Shown in pieces: positions 8,001 through 9,527 of a DNA stretch of 9,527 bases. The stretch lies in assembly GCA_035292525.1 (NCBI GenBank), contig DATDPZ010000249.1, positions 1 to 9,527 on the forward strand. Reading direction: 5' to 3'. The stretch's first letter is position 1; each line of letters begins with the position of its first letter. Position numbers and translations under genes: made by a program. The notes beneath the pieces were generated by a model, which made no database searches, was not told the origin of the DNA, and saw nothing but the letters and a program-made list of their open reading frames with translations. This stretch comes from VBAS01 sp035292525. Its GTDB lineage: Bacteria > Bacteroidota > Bacteroidia > Chitinophagales > Chitinophagaceae.

Positions 8001-9090
8001 AGATGCCATTCAGTATTATCAACAAGTTTCGGGGGAATATCTGAACCAGGCAATTTCAATCATTGGTACGTCGGGATCTGATTTAATCACTATGCCCCGG
8101 AGATTTCTTTTTCTGTATCCAGATTATCGAGTCCCGTTTCATCCTTTTGAACCGAGATCAATTATACAGTTTTTTTATTCATCAGATTTTATAGGATATT
8201 TACTGGATAATGATTTATTTAATTTAATTTATGAAAAGGCTGATTACTTTAAATACTTTGAACTCTGGCTACTCGATTACCAGATTCTCATTAGTTCCCG
8301 GGATGTTTTTCTGACTGATCAGATGCCTGGCGAGTTAATGGACAGGCTTGCCGCTAAACTGAAAGAGCGAAAAGCAAACCAAATAGCCGACCTGAATATT
8401 CTTTATCTCCACCTTGCTGAAAATGCCTTTAATCAAAATGATACTGCTAGGGGCATTACATACCTGCGGCAGATTCAGCTTGATAAATTGCTCAATGCAT
8501 TTCAATATAAAAATTTCAATTTTGTTAATACTTATTCTTTTGAGTTGGTGGGAAAAGCAATAGCTGATTTAACCGTAAACAATCAGTTTGATTTAGCTTT
8601 TACTTTTCTAAATGTTTTCAAGAAAGAAGTTAACCGGTCTTCGTTGTATGCCTATGCCAGCCAGTTGATATCGCTAAATAAAAAAGCACCGGAGATGGCC
8701 CAACGATTGCTGGATTCTGCCCGAGTGGAAATGAAACGGCTTGACAATCCGGCTGCATTTCAGCCCAACCGGCACCAGGTGGCCATAGCTTTAATGTATA
8801 TAAATCCTGAAAAAAATTCAAAGGAAGCTTATCAAACTATAAAAAATTCCGGTAATAAGTTTGCTGCAATTACGAGGTTTAGCAGAGCATACGCTTTTCA
8901 GGGAAAGCTGTATAAAGCGCAGCAACAAGCGCCGCTTCTTATTTCAGCGGGAGACAAAGCAAATTTTTTCAGGCTCAGCATTGACGGATTCAATTTATCG
9001 CAAACCAAAAAGAAAGAATGGGAGAAATTTAAAAACAATGAACTCATTTTTTCCCGGAGATTTCTTCCTTATGTAAATGAAAACGAATAG
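5050..9090 (+). CDS. nSTAND1-type NTPase with a membrane helix and a long helical C-terminal region
   Basis: This 1346-aa protein begins with the nSTAND1 signature CPYTGLRSF (9–17) and YFKGRE (23–28). The P-loop GASGDGKSS is at 48–56 and Walker B is LIILVDQFEEFF (156–167, D161, E164/E165). FTMRSDYIGQC (207–217) is the likely sensor strand with R210, and DITHESLIRNW (451–461) is the motif that closes the ATPase/winged-helix part in this family. STAND proteins are signal-activated switch ATPases that oligomerise and relay to effectors. One hydrophobic helix (about 570–587) follows, with basic residues on both sides, so topology is unclear. Residues 590–1346 are mainly helical. Stretches such as 811–838, 1104–1135 and 1258–1290 resemble TPR-like helical hairpins, which suggests a solenoid sensor, but I recognise no named family there; no WD40 pattern is seen. 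It starts 18 bases after the cyclase–TIR gene and its TAG directly abuts the next gene, so one transcript is likely. No Shine-Dalgarno sequence is evident. The ATPase call is secure; the ligand and partner are unknown. Confidence 0.9.
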   Translation: MFEADQICPYTGLRSFTEDESLYFKGREDDIDQATQQLQRNKFLMLTGASGDGKSSLIYAGIIPNARAGFLKSKYTQWCVADFRPERTPFQNLCKSIAKQLGIANTHSVQSELSHGFSAIIDLYKNSKRHIDINSIAWQSADDAGKAKLKREAANLIILVDQFEEFFTNPENYHKGVPSVDANLVLNLLLETARIALDDVLPVYIVFTMRSDYIGQCAAFRGLPEYIGFSQFFVPRLNRTQLQQVIEEPAVLSGNRITRRLTERLIHDLTEGVDQLPIVQHALNQIWHAADNGKEEMDLIHYAMVGGMPVNELPDEQVDRYKKWFEGLSPDIKACYHKPDLQNVLDTHTNKLYEQSEEYYAKKTGLNISDEDAKTIIKTTFTCLTKIDQSRAVRNRMTLKEITNIIGRPEFGTKEVGAVLNIFREPGNTFIRPFILDDTESQTLSNKDVLDITHESLIRNWEYLEQWAKEEFDNYTISLDFEQQLNRWVESGKSKDFLLPIGPLTYFENWFKTTKPNAHWIARYLPEEIEQDKKLSNAKQVLSNAQEFLAQSAKKHAVTRTIMRYGAKRIAAALGIIAVIILSSFGIRDYIRKQNDSVLKSIKEQTFELANVPKLSPEFPIPVITEQLILGNLTIPEVIDAVKEPGQKIKIATGIATQLIMQGRYEPKIEILQSLTIADSLLGQLAITNNIRELSEKLKLIHDFSVTAGLAYFFNQDESLKSFVTNNAKRSGKWAMHIFNEQPESFTEIQNLSLALDNGINHKVFSPDEIIQLLGIISPFENKKRSSWLEKNYQRDKLLVRGSQNYGPRFNGLYQDLAYLYAAAGRTEMVLQCMDTLLQYQAGFFQNDLATHIENASQIAAVFYIYENTDKLDEFVQGYCTRKNIQSTEFYNRLVSWSVINSSNTNFYSGAGGQVFSNQNLEFASDSMLSFFFTKLKDEILKINDTDERNFNLAVINKNEGIFLAYRKAMRGSSAEFGTDQLFKDAIQYYQQVSGEYLNQAISIIGTSGSDLITMPRRFLFLYPDYRVPFHPFEPRSIIQFFYSSDFIGYLLDNDLFNLIYEKADYFKYFELWLLDYQILISSRDVFLTDQMPGELMDRLAAKLKERKANQIADLNILYLHLAENAFNQNDTARGITYLRQIQLDKLLNAFQYKNFNFVNTYSFELVGKAIADLTVNNQFDLAFTFLNVFKKEVNRSSLYAYASQLISLNKKAPEMAQRLLDSARVEMKRLDNPAAFQPNRHQVAIALMYINPEKNSKEAYQTIKNSGNKFAAITRFSRAYAFQGKLYKAQQQAPLLISAGDKANFFRLSIDGFNLSQTKKKEWEKFKNNELIFSRRFLPYVNENE

Positions 9091-9527
9091 ATGATTGATC
9101 AGCAAACCATATGCCCCTATACCGGACTTCGTTCTTTTACCGAAGAGGAAAGTCTTTATTTTAAAGGCAGGGATCTGCAGGTGGACCAGATCACTTCTCT
9201 TTTGGAGCAAAATAAATTCATGATGGTAACCGGCGCTTCCGGTGATGGAAAGTCATCCTTAATTTATGCTGGTCTTATTCCTAATGCCAGGGCTGGATTT
9301 TTTAAGGCTAAATACACCAACTGGGCTGTCGCTGATTTTCGTCCTGAACGCAGCCCGGTTCACAATATGGCCGGGGCATTGGCAAGAACTTTTGATACTA
9401 ATTCTTCCACAATAGAAACGGAACTGAGGCGTGGGTTTTCTTCGCTGATCGATCTTTACACCAATTCTGATTTTTATATTGATGAAACAGACGAACGCTG
9501 GCAACAACTGGATGAACCGCAAAAAAA
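9091..9527 (+). CDS. Second nSTAND1-type NTPase, N-terminal part (3' end outside window)
   Basis: The ATG at 9091 follows the TAG of the preceding NTPase with no gap, and the frame stays open to the window end (145 codons plus two bases). The predicted N-terminus (ICPYTGLRSFTE at 7–18, the P-loop GASGDGKSS, then IPNARAGF and VADFRPER) aligns with the start of its neighbour. By hand, 64 of 81 residues are identical from ICPY to RPER, and the match then falls to roughly one in three, with a one-residue gap, over the next 45 or so. Synonymous codons differ widely between the copies, so this is an old duplication and not a recent repeat. Walker B, any membrane helix and the C-terminal region lie beyond the window. 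Translational coupling with the upstream stop codon is likely. The start is supported by alignment with the neighbour; what the missing part senses cannot be judged. Confidence 0.88.
   Translation, partial: MIDQQTICPYTGLRSFTEEESLYFKGRDLQVDQITSLLEQNKFMMVTGASGDGKSSLIYAGLIPNARAGFFKAKYTNWAVADFRPERSPVHNMAGALARTFDTNSSTIETELRRGFSSLIDLYTNSDFYIDETDERWQQLDEPQK

Noticed and set aside
2902..9527. Identification of the cluster as a standard Pycsar, Thoeris or Avs locus
   Set aside because: The cyclase has a purine-type pocket, the TIR is fused to it with no separate cNMP-binding TIR effector, no ThsA-like protein is visible, and the STAND C-termini match no Avs type I can recognise.
5050..9527. Duplicated STAND 5' ends as a recent sequence repeat or assembly artefact
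   Set aside because: Many synonymous differences separate the two copies and the proteins diverge beyond residue 88, so these are two distinct old paralogues.

Overview
The window looks like chromosomal DNA from a member of the Bacteroidota, most plausibly a Chitinophagaceae-like lineage. The evidence is an ExbD–TonB pair of the Bacteroidota type, AT-rich gene starts that mostly lack a Shine-Dalgarno sequence, and TIR and STAND protein families common in that phylum. All genes are on the + strand. No tRNA, rRNA, CRISPR array, insertion sequence or phage gene is visible.

Left part (1–2765), housekeeping: the 3' end of an exbD-family gene is followed by an energy transducer TonB (469–1296). 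A strong intrinsic terminator ends that unit (1318–1351). Then comes a complete mnmE (1380–2765), the GTPase of tRNA wobble-uridine modification. No coding stretch is missing here; the gaps are 66, 83 and 136 bases.

Right part (2902–9527), accessory: a tight + strand cluster starts 136 bases after mnmE. The first gene (709 aa) joins an apparently intact class III adenylate cyclase domain to a canonical TIR domain and two further TIR-like domains. Eighteen bases later comes a 1346-aa nSTAND1-type NTPase with P-loop, Walker B, one predicted membrane helix and a roughly 750-aa helical C-terminal region that I do not recognise. Its stop codon abuts the start codon of a second nSTAND1 gene, which runs off the window. 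The two NTPases are paralogues: 64 of 81 residues are identical around the P-loop, and they diverge sharply afterwards. A short degenerate tandem repeat (three copies of TTTCC(C/G)TGA) lies just before the cyclase–TIR start codon.

Interpretation: the cluster combines a nucleotide-messenger synthase, a potential NAD-consuming TIR effector or adaptor, and tandem STAND switch ATPases. These are parts used in bacterial conflict and immune systems (Pycsar, Thoeris and Avs are the relevant established comparisons), but the single-polypeptide cyclase–TIR–TIR-like–TIR-like arrangement is not a named system I know. Defence, stress signalling or a developmental or cell-surface signalling role all remain possible; the sequence alone does not decide.
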